Origin: Blumeriella jaapii
Taxonomy: Eukaryota; Ascomycota; Leotiomycetes; Helotiales; Drepanopezizaceae
Length of the DNA stretch: 64,000 nucleotides
Assembly (NCBI GenBank): GCA_009599575.1
Contig: VWND01000009.1
Coordinates: 558,001 to 622,000 of the forward strand
Direction: 5' to 3'
Both the position numbers and the translations under genes were made by a program. Each line of letters starts with the position of its first letter. Positions within the stretch are counted from its first letter, which is position 1. Under the pieces are notes generated by a model. That model was not told where the DNA came from. It searched no databases and saw only the letters and a program-made list of their open reading frames with translations. This document shows, one piece after another, positions 35,015-44,962 of the stretch.

Positions 35015-35431
35015 TCAAGTTGCTCGTCTTAAGGCTTGACTGTGCAGCACTTGACGCATTCCTGCCCGGTTGTATGATTCGTCGTCGATGATCTCGCATC
35101 CCGAGGGGCGGCACACAAACAACGTTGAGCCGAAAGGGCTGGCGATGTAGAGATTTCTGCGTTGAATGGTATTTGTCTCTCTATGCATGCGTAACAACCA
35201 TAGCCTGGTATCCAGCGACTTATAATATCAAAACACATTACCGCGATCAGCTACCAACACCCATCTTCTTCCCGACCATGGTGCGCCAAGATATCTGCAA
35301 CGAAACGTGCTCCTCCATCGCTGATCCCATATCCACCGTGCCCTGTGAATGAAATAAGCGGTCGTTTTTTTATGCGTTTGATAGTAAACACACCTTCTCT
35401 TGCCGTTGTAAAACAAAATAAAATGTTTTTT
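35015..35431 (-). pseudogene. Downstream coding-like relic of copy B
   Basis: This region is homologous at DNA level to 39314-39545 behind copy D. Matching blocks are FVADILAHHGREED against FHTEILTHSNQEED, and LFVCRPSGCEI against GFECRPSESKV in the same relative frame. In B it is broken by a TAG and a frame change. It suggests that the ancestral protein was longer than the intact six-cysteine frame of B, or that a second conserved exon or gene follows. Confidence 0.45.
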
Positions 35432-35689
35432 TCAGCAGCAATGCCAGCGAACAAAGCACACATCAGATACTCCTTGGCTTGAACATTGTAACCGATTTTC
35501 AAAGTCATCGTCACTTTGGTACTTTAAAGCTTGGCCATCGCATTTGGTAGGTGCGTTTTGAGGTTTGATACAGGTTAGAGTGTTTCCGGAATAACCGCAT
35601 GCGCCAATTTGGCCAGTACGAAGAACGCAAGTCCCCAGTACGAAAGGGACGCAAGCAAGGGCGGCGGGCAAAATAGTGCTAAGGCGCAT
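35432..35689 (-). CDS. Small secreted cysteine-rich protein, effector candidate, copy B
   Basis: Intact 85-residue product. Leader MRLSTILPAALACVPFVLG, then TCVLRTGQIGACGYSGNTLTC-type spacing. The mature domain has the same six-cysteine order as copy A and ends FVRWHCC with two more cysteines. A shared IG before the second cysteine and L two residues before the third support homology rather than chance. The start codon context TCACGATGCGC is identical to copy A. An upstream 5'-UTR intron (35695-35759) has a perfect GTATGT donor, a CACTAAC branch site and a TAG acceptor. Function is unknown. Confidence 0.65.
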   Translation of the reverse strand: MRLSTILPAALACVPFVLGTCVLRTGQIGACGYSGNTLTCIKPQNAPTKCDGQALKYQSDDDFENRLQCSSQGVSDVCFVRWHCC

Positions 35690-35694
35690 CGTGA

Positions 35695-35759
35695 CTAGAT
35701 AGGAAAGACTTAAGTTAGTGGTGTCTAAAATTCGCTTATTCCATGGACTGTATACATAC
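35695..35759 (-). other. Predicted 5'-UTR intron of copy B
   Basis: AAG|GTATGT donor, CCACTAAC branch-like site, CTATCTAG acceptor. It is homologous to the block upstream of copies A, C, D and E. Confidence 0.65.
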
Positions 35760-36036
35760 CTTAATTCTGATAGAAGAAAACCCCAAATGGATGATGTGTT
35801 TTGAAAGAATAGATAGAGATTCCTTTCACTTGAGGAGGAATCAACAAGTGACTTATACTCGTTGTCACAAGACAGCTGTGGGGCTCTTGACCTCGTGTTG
35901 AGGCTATTTCATACGAAGTATAATACTCACCTCCCCCCGGGAACAAACCATAAGTCGACCATTGTCAGGGGGTGTTTGCAAGGGGACCTACCAGCAGTGG
36001 GGTGCCAAAAGTTGTCGTACCCCCCTGGCAGCCTGA

Positions 36037-36474
36037 TTAGGTAGAACTGACTCGGTTTAGCATTGGGGACCCGACCGCTTTCACATGTAGAAGGTTAACA
36101 ATTTCATGCGAAGCAAAGCGAAACAATAGTGAGTGCAAACAAGTGAGCTTGCTACTATTAGTCCAAATCCTTCTCGTGCATAAATTTTTCATAAAGGACC
36201 GCGGAGTGGTAGCAGCGCCAGATTCGATAGCATCTATCATCCTTTTTTTTGTCCACGCATGGATCCAAATCGTAAATTACATCCGCATGATCGATCAAAA
36301 AGCAATCCGTACAAGAGCAGGGATAATCCTTCCCTGGAGGTCGATCTCAGGAAGTACCTGGTTGGGAATTGTTCCCACGTGTAGTGCACACGCCGCTATC
36401 ACCGTGTGCGGGCATTGCCCCAGCACGGAAGGGACAGCGAGAGGGACGGGCAAAATCATATCATTGAAGCGCTT
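36037..36474 (-). pseudogene. Effector-family copy C, start codon lost
   Basis: The leader is recognisable (RFNDMILPVPLAVPSVLGQC) and in register with the family, but the position of the start codon reads AAG (TTAAGCGC instead of CGATGCGC). A nearby in-frame ATG would give only a shortened leader (MILPVPLAVPSVLG). The 5' intron block upstream is well kept (AAG|GTGTGT donor, CACTAAT, CCTAG). Downstream, the stretch DVIYDLDPCVDKKK with CYRIWRCY is homologous to DVIQRVDQKKGKKCTQYWRSC behind copy E, so C and E form a subfamily. Confidence 0.55.
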
Positions 36475-36902
36475 AATTACTAGGTTACTTATATTAGTGG
36501 TGTTTGAGAATCCCTTGATCATTTAAAAATACACACCTTCATTCCGATAAGAGCAAAGCTTTGAATTCGATTTCAGAGAAATGGATGGTACGTAAGTATT
36601 GCAGGACCATTGGGAAAGGAAGTAACGATTTACTTACGCTCAATCGCTCCGTTTTACTGAACCGCGGCGGAGGGAGGTGAGCTGCTGCTACGAGTAAATT
36701 CTGCTCTCGATCGTTCGCAAAACACTGGACTCCGCACAAGCGTAGGCCAATTTGACTCTACCCGTGCGGTCTAGAAGTCTGTCCGCCAAGGGGAAAATTA
36801 CTTAAAACAAGTTCCTATACGACTTTCTCTATCGAGGCTCTACTACCCCCTCCCCTGATTAAACCATAAATCGTCCATTTTCAAGGAGGCGATAATACGG
36901 TA
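36475..36902. other. Upstream region of copy C
   Basis: It contains the 5' intron block and, near 36605-36700, the family upstream block (GGAAAGGAAGTAAC, ACCGCGGCGG, GAGGTGAG). An AAACCATAA block lies near 36860. Confidence 0.5.
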
Positions 36903-37214
36903 CACAGTCCATCGGCTCTATACTGTTTATCGCTCAAACAGGGGGGTAAGCCAGGCTTAGTCTAATCGGGTAATAACCTAGCATTCGGTAAGCTTCTACG
37001 AAATGTGTACACGTACACTAAGTACGAAAAGTACGACGTTTCAAGATTGTACAAATTAGAAGCAAACCATTTTGATTCAATGTGATGTCTTGTGAATTCA
37101 TTTTCAGCGTCAATATCAGCTTGACAGCGAGCTGACATGCCTATTACCCGCTTGGGCTAAGCTTGGCTTATCCCCCTGCTTGAGCGACTAACATCATATA
37201 GTCGATGGACTGTG
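36903..37214. mobile_element. Long-TIR MITE / foldback element
   Basis: 312 bp flanked by TA on both sides. The two ends are inverted copies of each other over about 80 bp: left CACAGTCCATCGGCTCTATA onward, right end reverse-complemented CACAGTCCATCGACTATATG onward. The match continues through AGGGGGRTAAGCCARGCTTAG to GCGGGTAATA. The interior is AT-rich and non-coding. The transcript could form a strong hairpin. Confidence 0.8.
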
Positions 37215-39313
37215 TACATACTACACCGTGCTCGAAGTTAAGGTTTGTTTTATCTCTAACCCGTGAAAACTCTCCAGATCCATGACAGGAACTAGAACTT
37301 GGGCAAATTTGGATCTGAGAAATTCACTTTGAGTGGAACGATGCAAACTTCGCGCTGGAAATAATACATCGTATACTTACTTTTTGCTATCACTTCGTAC
37401 TTTGTACTGTAAATTTAAAGTCGATGCCACGGCAAGGGGAGCGGCAAGGGGTTTTCAGCCTTGAGTGATAGCATAAAATCCTCAGCTGGCAACGCTACAA
37501 TTCTCGGATTTTTTAAAAGGTACGACAACGTCTTGTGAAACGGTGGTGTTTTGATGATCTCTGAATCTGTCGAACGAAGTCAAGTGGAGGCTGGTTGATG
37601 CAGACATTAGCGGTGTGCTATGGGTAGATCCTTGCATTAAAGCCAATCTTTTAAGCTTCGGGCCAACGGGCATACTCCCAACAGCCAATTTCGTAGTAGC
37701 GTGTTCTAGACCAAAGACTCGGGCTCGTAATTAGCACGATGAAAACCTTCTCGTTCAACACGATAAGCCAGGAAACTCCCTGATTCAAGGTCCGAGAGCT
37801 TTTTTGGCCAAAGCGTACGAGCCGTCCTTCGTCCTTTCCCTTTTTATTAGAAAGTTGGGAGCAGTGTTCCAGATACCTTACTCCATAATTCGGATTCCAA
37901 GTTCCGAGGTGGCTAGAAGATCTTGCATTCCGTGATCGATAGTCCGATGACTTTATGTCGACAGGAGTACAGTAGGAAGAACCAGACGAGCTTTTTCGAT
38001 CCGCACAGCTGCGAACGAGGCCGACCCATCGAGTTTGGGGCAGAGGGATGAAAAGAAAGCGTGAGAACTTGACTGCGAATCAATAAATTCAACGATTTTA
38101 CTTTAAAAGAACATTATACTGAAGTTCGAGTTCCTGCGTCAATTCAATTGCCAAATGTAAAATTGTGCACAAAAATCCTACAGTCAAGGCCCAATATCGG
38201 TAGGGAGAAAATATTGAAAGATGTCCTAGGAAAAACCAAAACATATAATCATATAGGATAAAGCTTTAAGCAGGAGAAGAGTCTTGAACTGTACTCTGTG
38301 ACAGGGTAGGCCTAATCTCGTACCGTGGAGGGTGAAGGTAATGATGATGATGATATTGTTCAACGTCTGGAGGGGCAGAACCATCTCAAGCCTCCGCCAG
38401 GACCTCCGAGAAAGCAGACACAAAATAATTAAATGATCAAAGAGGTCCGCTATTTAAGCCCTTCCCCGACAGCGGTGTTTGTCGACACCGTAAATCACCA
38501 CCATTTTACAGAATTAAACCAGAATTAAATGAAATTTTTGTATGCAAAGGTTGTGGAAAAAAATCGCCAAACGACCATTGGAAAAAAGCATTTTACCAGG
38601 AGAAATGTACGCATTTACATGCCGCTATCTGCTGCCGTTGACACAAACAAATTTGGTATTTTTGATCGTCATTTTATTCAGCGAAACAAGCGAAGCGTCC
38701 GATGGACAATTGCTACGCCGTGTAAGAACACCTTGAATGGTAGAATAGCTGATCGAGTACTGAACTCGATCATGGCGCCTTATGGCCAGTTCCTAGGGCT
38801 GAAGCCATTCAGCTATTAGCCCCGAATGGTGTTGTACCACTGTTTTTGATTTACCGAGCTTTTGTTTTCTTTCTGCGTGCGTTTTTAAATTTTTTCCTTC
38901 TTATCGCAAGGTTTTAAACCTTTTCACAATCGCGCAGTCTCAGTACAGTAAATCGCAGTCGCTGCATATAACAGTACCATATATCATATCTAGGATCGGA
39001 GTAAGCCTATGCTTCGTGGGTGGAAGAAAAGACACCGAGGAAAGAATTAATACAGGCAGGTGCGCCCGTGTTGATGATAATAATAGTTCACGTGATATTG
39101 TGAAGCCTTAAAGGAAATAACGCCGTAGTACCAAAGTAAATACAGGCTCGGAACCGCCGGTTAAATATCATTTTCAAAGCCGCTTTACATCGACTGTTAA
39201 ATGTTGGCCTTTCAAACTTTTTCAAATAAAACAAAGCTCTTGCTGCCCTAAAACCCAATGAGCAATTGCCGTTGGAAAAGTTCAAGATTTGCACTGGACA
39301 TCATGAACATGTA
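37215..39313. other. Gene-poor part of the island with one family relic
   Basis: No intact gene. At about 38226-38423 (minus strand) the stretch LPLQTLNN with flanking DNA (GTTCAACGTCTGGAGGGGCAG on the plus strand) matches the 3' end of copy A (CPLQTLNT), so this is probably the remnant of a further copy. The short open frame at 38529-38819 has no recognisable feature. Confidence 0.45.
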
Positions 39314-39545
39314 TCAAATTTGGCCTGCGGAATTATCGTTGCCGACGACTTTGCTCTCCGAGGGACGGCACTCAAAACCGTTAAGCCGCACGATCTGGCG
39401 ATGTAGACCTTTCAGCGTTTGAAATCCTCCATTTCTGCATACGTAACTATAACTTCGTGTCCAGCTCTTTCTAGTATCAAAGCAGATCACCGGGATCAGC
39501 TGTATTTGTTTATCTTCTTCCTGATTACTGTGCGTTAAGATCTCC
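39314..39545 (-). pseudogene. Downstream coding-like segment behind copy D
   Basis: An open stretch in a frame different from copy D, containing ICFDTRKSWTRSYSYVCRNG and FECRPSES, homologous to the relic behind copy B. A one-base shift in an A6 run near 39645-39655 would link it to copy D. Whether it was once the C-terminal half of the same protein is an inference. Confidence 0.4.
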
Positions 39546-39830
39546 GTATGGAATCGTGTGCAGCTCGCTTTCAGCTGGTACTCCGTAAAACATATCTTTT
39601 CTTGCTGTTTGGTGGGGCAGCATTGATAACCGTGAAGGCAGTTGTTTTTTAGCTGTTTTGCTATTATATGCGTTCCGATTTTTGATGGCATGATTTTCAC
39701 TGAAGTATATATGATCTGAGCCAGAGCACTTATAGCTCGCGTAATAAATCATTGCCCAAGGAATGCATCGCCCTACTACGAAAGGGACTAAAGCAAAAGC
39801 GACGGGCAGAGTGATAGTAATAAAGTGCAT
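39525..39830 (-). CDS. Effector-family copy D, diverged
   Basis: 101-residue product with the family leader MHFITITLPVAFALVPFVVG followed by RC. The mature part keeps only two cysteines in this frame. It contains YKC followed by an aromatic-rich SDHIYFSEN, which vaguely recalls the YxC start of RNase-like fungal effectors; I give that little weight. The A6 run inside the frame may be a frameshift, because the alternative frame downstream is Cys-rich (NNCLHGYQCCP). The 5' intron block is present (CACTATTATAAG, CTACCTAG) but the donor has changed. Confidence 0.45.
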   Translation of the reverse strand: MHFITITLPVAFALVPFVVGRCIPWAMIYYASYKCSGSDHIYFSENHAIKNRNAYNSKTAKKQLPSRLSMLPHQTARKDMFYGVPAESELHTIPYGDLNAQ

Positions 39831-40125
39831 AACAACTAGGTAGATGGTACTTATAATAGTGGTGTTATAAAATCGTTTGATCAAACAAGCATGTACAGTA
39901 CGTGGGTTCTCACAAAAGTAGATGCTCAACGAGAATAGGTGTGTTTTGGTTGGCACTATCATTTGGAAAGGACGCAACAAGTTTTTTTATTTTCAATCAT
40001 CGCTTTGCCACATGACAACTGTCGTAACTGTCAGGGGAGGAGACGCGCCATTTGGCTCGTTCTTTCGTGTGAAGTACTTACAGTACTGTACAGTGCCTGC
40101 CAGAAGGTCATTGTCATTGTACGTT

Positions 40126-40146
40126 CCCCCCCCCCCCCCCCCCCCC
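40126..40146. repeat. Poly-C run (21 nt)
   Basis: A homopolymer next to GTACAGTGCC/TACTGTAC repeats. It is an assembly-sensitive site. Confidence 0.8.
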
Positions 40147-40680
40147 AAGCAGCCAAGATAAAAAGAACACAGGCAAGCTAGATTTCAATTAACTTAATGT
40201 TTAAAAATCTGTTCATTTTTTTTATGAGTTGTGGCCGCTTTTCACATGCGGTATGTATTATATACCGTCTTCTGAGATCGTTTAGCTACTGCCATGGAAA
40301 ATCACGCAAAACGCGGCTGTGAAAGCGAGCAAGTGATTTCCGAAATATTAGAATAAAAGCAGCCAAGTAAAAAGCATGGAAGCTGGATTGTTCTACCGCC
40401 TGCTACACTCAATATATCTAAATATAGCTTGGCTATACTGCGTCTACCTTGCCTGTCCGGTGGGGTGGGGGGAAGGGGGTGCGATCACCTTCTGGGTAGT
40501 ACTGGACAACAAACCATAAGTCAACTATCTTCGGGCGGCGCTTGCAAGAGGCTCTACACACACACCCCACCTGGCAGCTTCTAGACTACTGTACTGTGTA
40601 CATACAGGTGCTGTCTACACAGTAGTACTGCCAGTTGCCTTTCACAAAGTTCAACCGGGGTTGTAAATAACTCTAGAAAG

Positions 40681-41111
40681 TCAGCTCACCGCCGCCTTTT
40701 CCGGCTCGCCGCTTCCAAATGCACTTTGCAGAAGAATAGCAATTCGACGCGAAGCAACGCAAAACAACAGTAAGTGAATATAAGCACGTGTTCTATTAAA
40801 TTGTAAATTCTCCTCGCACAAACACTTTTTATTGACTGACCATGCGGGGGCAGCTTCGCCAGTATTGCGTGCATTTTTTACCCTTCTTTTGGTCAACACG
40901 TTGGATTACATCGAGATTGGCTTCCTTTTCATCGAACATGATATCATCCGTGCTATAGCAAGAATGATCCGTTCTGGTGGTTGATTACAATAAAGAATTG
41001 GTTGAGACACGTGTAGTGCATGCGCTGGGGAATAAAAATGGAGGGCATCGCCCCAGTGCGGAAGAGACATAAGCAAGAGCGACAGGCAAAACAACTGTGT
41101 TTGAAGCGCAT
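40681..41111 (-). pseudogene. Effector-family copy E, frameshifted after the third codon
   Basis: The start context (TACTATGCGCTTC) is kept. The family leader (VVLPVALAYVSSALGRCPPF) lies in a different frame from the ATG, so the gene is broken within the first codons. Downstream DNA carries the same DVI..VD..KK..C..YWR block as copy C. The upstream 5' intron has lost its donor (ATGTCT instead of GTATGT) but keeps GACTATTATAAG and a TAG acceptor. Further upstream the blocks GGAAAGGAAGTAAC (near 41266) and AACCGCGGTGGGG (near 41325) match those of copy C. Confidence 0.55.
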
Positions 41112-43097
41112 AGTAACTACCTTACCTAGTAAATATCTCTTATAATAGTCGTTTTCGAAAGTCGCTTGATCAAATAATACATAAGACATAATTATGATAA
41201 GAGTAAAAGTTTGATTTTGCGCTGGAAGAAATGATTGGTACTATACGTGAGTGTTATCATTTGGAAAGGAAGTAACAATTTACTTATACTTTGTAAGTAC
41301 TCAACCGTCCTCTTGTTACAAAACCGCGGTGGGGGGAGATGAAACTGTACGTCAAATTATCTTCTTGATCTTTCGTACTGTAACACACTTACAGTAGCTC
41401 CCAATCTAGCCTCAATCCTACTGCCTTACCCCCCCCGCCCGGGATAAACCATATTCTGTACGATGTGCGATGTGATGTGATCAATTTCAGGAGTTGTTTG
41501 CGAGAGGGTCCACCGTAATCTTGATAGAGCTTCAAAAGCTACGAGGTATGCTTACAATTGTCGCGTTTGGAAGCGGTGGCCTAAATTAGAACCGGTGAAG
41601 ACTTAGGTTTCTTGACGGCTTCTGTTGGTATCACAAGTCGGTGATACAGTAAAGACCAAATTTAATTCGTTGTTTGAAATCTGAATGCTTTCTACTCCCT
41701 AGTGCGCAGCTGGGAATATATGGTGGAGGAATGCACGTCCCTTTGGTCACGAAATCAAGTGCCATTACAGTACAGGGTCACGTGGATCCCAGCGTTCCTC
41801 CGAACCTAGCATTCTTTTCTAAAGCAGAATGGGCCTGGTGACGTGCGGCTGAAGGACAACTCTGGTTTTTTCCAAAAATAGATACTGTCGATGACGACCG
41901 TATCGTTATCTAAACTGTATCGGACAGTACGGTGAAGATTAATGTACTGTAAGTAAGGACTACGAAACTCCCTCCCCCTCTCTGCCAAAAAACCAAAACG
42001 GGACTTGCTGGGAGTTAGAATCAACCATGCACAGCCAACCAGGTCTTTCTCTACCCCGGCTCCTCCCTATCTCCTCCGGAAACCAGTCACGGGCGGCGAG
42101 CGAGCGAGCCGGGGCGAATGTAAGGCATGATAAGAGCCCAGCGACGCAGGGCGCAGCGGCGACCATGACTGCGGTGTTGCGGGGGGAGGGAGACGTGGGG
42201 GAGGCGGGGGGGGGGGGGGGTGAGATTATCCGTATGTGGAGAATTATGTGCCATGAGGCAGGCCCGGTGTCTGGGGGTAGTACATATGATGGAGGTTAGC
42301 CTTTCGCCGTACAGTATGCTTTTGATGCGAAAAGGCAGAGGAAGTTGAGCGCGTGCCGGACCTGTCAGTGTAGGCGGTGGAGGCACGTTTATCTGTGATA
42401 CAGAAGTATGTGTAGGGGAGATTGATAGTCTGGGAGATATGTTTTCTTTGTTTACATTGCGTGTCGTGCTTAAGCGAGCCCTTGCCACGCCTACCTTACC
42501 GAAGCGACGAGGCCAACCGTCCACGCGACCGACGACGACGAAAGACACTATCATCCCAACCCCAATCCTACCTCTCCTCCCCAAATTCCTCCTCTTTGAA
42601 TCTAGCCTGAGCGGATGGATGTGATTTGTTTGGTGAAAAAGTTGACACAGTCCGATTGGCGGGATTTCACCCATCGCTACGCGACGTATCATTCTCCCGT
42701 TACCCAGCTCAGCCCAGCCCACGAGAATGCGCATGACCGAACAATTAAGCAATGCGAACGCCAGCCAAATGATGGGTGGGCGGTCTGGAGGTCTGAAGGT
42801 CTGAAGGTGAGCGATTCTGTCTTAATGGTATAATTTTCTCCCCCGAAACGAGGAGGTTAGGGAGGGGGGGAGAAGAGAGAGGGGAAAAGGCGTCAAGGGA
42901 CCAAAACATTCATATATTCAAGTCGGATATCCACAATGCCAGAACGAAAAGCTCGAGTCTGGCCACTCACTCACTACCTAGCCTAAACATCTTGATACAG
43001 ACAGACATCGTCATCACCTCCCTACTGATCTCGCACCCATCGACCCGCCCACAGCTACCAACACGTAACAGACAGGATCCCGAGGAGAGAAGTATAC
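41112..43097. other. Right margin of the island and alpha-tubulin 3' flank
   Basis: No gene is supported. It contains the upstream blocks of copy E, TACTGTAC motifs, G homopolymers near 42180-42220 and low-complexity frames (for example minus strand 42087-42752) that I do not trust. Confidence 0.45.
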
Positions 43098-44962
43098 CTA
43101 GTACTCCTCCGCTTCCAGATCCCCCTCATCGATCCCATCTGCCGCAACTTCCTCGTAGTCCTTCTCCAGCGCGGCCAAGTCCTCGCGCGCCTCGCTGAAC
43201 TCGCCCTCCTCCATGCCCTCGCCGACGTACCAGTGCACGAATGCGCGCTTGCTGTACATCAGGTCGAACTTATGGTCGAGGCGCGACCAGGCCTCCGCGA
43301 TGGCCGTCGTGTTGCTCAGCATGCTGACGCTGCGATCGACCGAGGCGAGCGCGCCGTCATTGGGCGAGCTCGGCGGCACCGACACGGGCTTCTGGTAGTT
43401 GATGCCGATCTTGAAGCCCGTCGGACACCACTCGACCAGGTTGAAGGATTGCTTGGCTTTGAGCGAGGCAATGGCCGCGTTGCAGTCGCGCGGGACCACG
43501 TCACCGCGGTAGAGGAGCGCGACGGCCATGTATTTCCCGTTGCGCGGGTCACAGACGACCATTTGGTTGTTGGGCTCGAAACATCTGGGGGTTGGCTTAG
43601 TCAGCTTTCGTTTTCGAATATCTCGCTAACGAGAAAGGGGCGCAGGAAGCGAGAATGCATGCAGAACGATGGAAACATACTGCAGAGTCAATTCGTGCGT
43701 CTTGAAGGATTCGTGGCTACTCCTCGCTGCAGAAATTACAGGCGCGTAACTGATGAGTGGGTAGTGGATTCGGGGGTAAGGCACCAGGTTCGTCTGGAAC
43801 TCGTTCAAATCGACGTTCAACGCTCCGTCGAACCTAAGCGAGCTGGTGATGGAGCTGACGACCTGCGCAATTAAACGGTTCAAGTGCTCAAAGGAAGGAC
43901 GAGCGATCTCGAGATTGCGGCGGCAGATATCGTACACGGCTTCGTTGTCAACAAGGAAGGTACAGTCTGAATTTTCGATGGTCGAATGCGTGCTAAGAAC
44001 CGCATTGTAGGGCTCGACGACGGCCGTGGAAACGCGGGGAGCGGGGTAAACAGCAAATTCGAGTTTGCATTTCTTGGAGTAGTCCGCCGAGAGACGTTCG
44101 AGGAGGAGAGAGCCGAAGCCAGAGCCAGTTCCGCCACCAAAGGAATGGAAGATTAAGAAGCCTTGAAGCGAAGAGCAGTTGTCCTGTGTGGTGTTAGCGA
44201 GCAGTCAATCAATTCCGGAAAGACCAGATTATTGGTCACAGGATATCAATCCCCCGACAAGAAGAAGAAAAAGGATTACTCCCAACTCTCTTGTCCAACC
44301 ACAACGATCGACATGTTGAAAAGCAAGACCTACCAAAACCCTCCGGATCTTGTCCAGCGTTCCATCCAACAACTCTTTCCCAATCGTGTAATGTCCTCGC
44401 GCATAATTATTCGCCGCATCCTCCTTTCCACTGATCAGCAGCTCAGGATGAAACAGCTGTCTGTAATCGCCCGTCCGGATCTCGTCAATGGGACTGGGGT
44501 CCAGGTCCACGAAGATGGAGCGAGGAACGTATTTCCCACTGCCTGTCTCGGTGAAGACGGTGTCGAGCTCGCCCGAGTCGTGAAGATCTTTCGCATCTGG
44601 GTTCGGACGACCGTCCTTACCGAGGCCGTGCTCGAGGAGGTAGCTGGAAGTGCGTTAGAGAGATTCAATGAGGGGTGCGAAAGGAGGTGGTACAGTTCCC
44701 AGGCACTGTTACCAAGTTGAGTTCCTGCTTGGCCGATGTGCAGATGCACAATCTGGGACCATTGATCAGCAGATGAATCTTTTACCTCTTTGTCTCTCTA
44801 TTCTGTGCCCCTCAAGTCGTTCAAATGCGTAGCATAGCAGGACCCTGTTCTCGCTCTTCCAACTGCTGTGTTCCCACCGCCCTTTCAAGCGGAGTAACGC
44901 TCCGTCTTTATCCCTCAGGAGCAATACGAATGATAGTAAACACGTACCTCGCCTCTCGTCAT
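43098..44962 (-). CDS. Alpha-tubulin (divergent second isotype)
   Basis: Five exons on the minus strand: 44948-44962 (15 nt, MTRGE), 44694-44752, 44334-44643, 43681-44183 and 43098-43584. They join in phase to 457 residues. Tubulin signatures are the N-terminal [22 protein letters not shown], the GTP-binding [10 protein letters not shown] loop, [24 protein letters not shown] and the C-terminal EAEEY with terminal Tyr. Differences from the standard alpha-tubulin consensus (QAGTQLGNS instead of QAGIQVGNA; a shorter, differently composed M-loop region) place it with the second, faster-evolving alpha isotype that many filamentous ascomycetes carry (family knowledge, not tested here). It forms heterodimers with beta-tubulin in microtubules. 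Confidence 0.92.

Noticed and set aside
39525..39830. RNase-like (RALPH-type) effector assignment for copy D based on YKC
   Set aside because: One three-residue motif and an aromatic-rich stretch are too little; no catalytic or cysteine pattern of that fold can be followed.
42087..42752. 221-residue minus-strand frame at the island margin
   Set aside because: Composition is driven by G/C homopolymers and no motif is present; the DNA looks non-coding.
33000..43000. CRISPR-like or tandem-array reading of the repeated blocks in the island
   Set aside because: Repeats are irregularly spaced, hundreds of bases long and belong to MITEs and gene copies; the genome is eukaryotic with introns.
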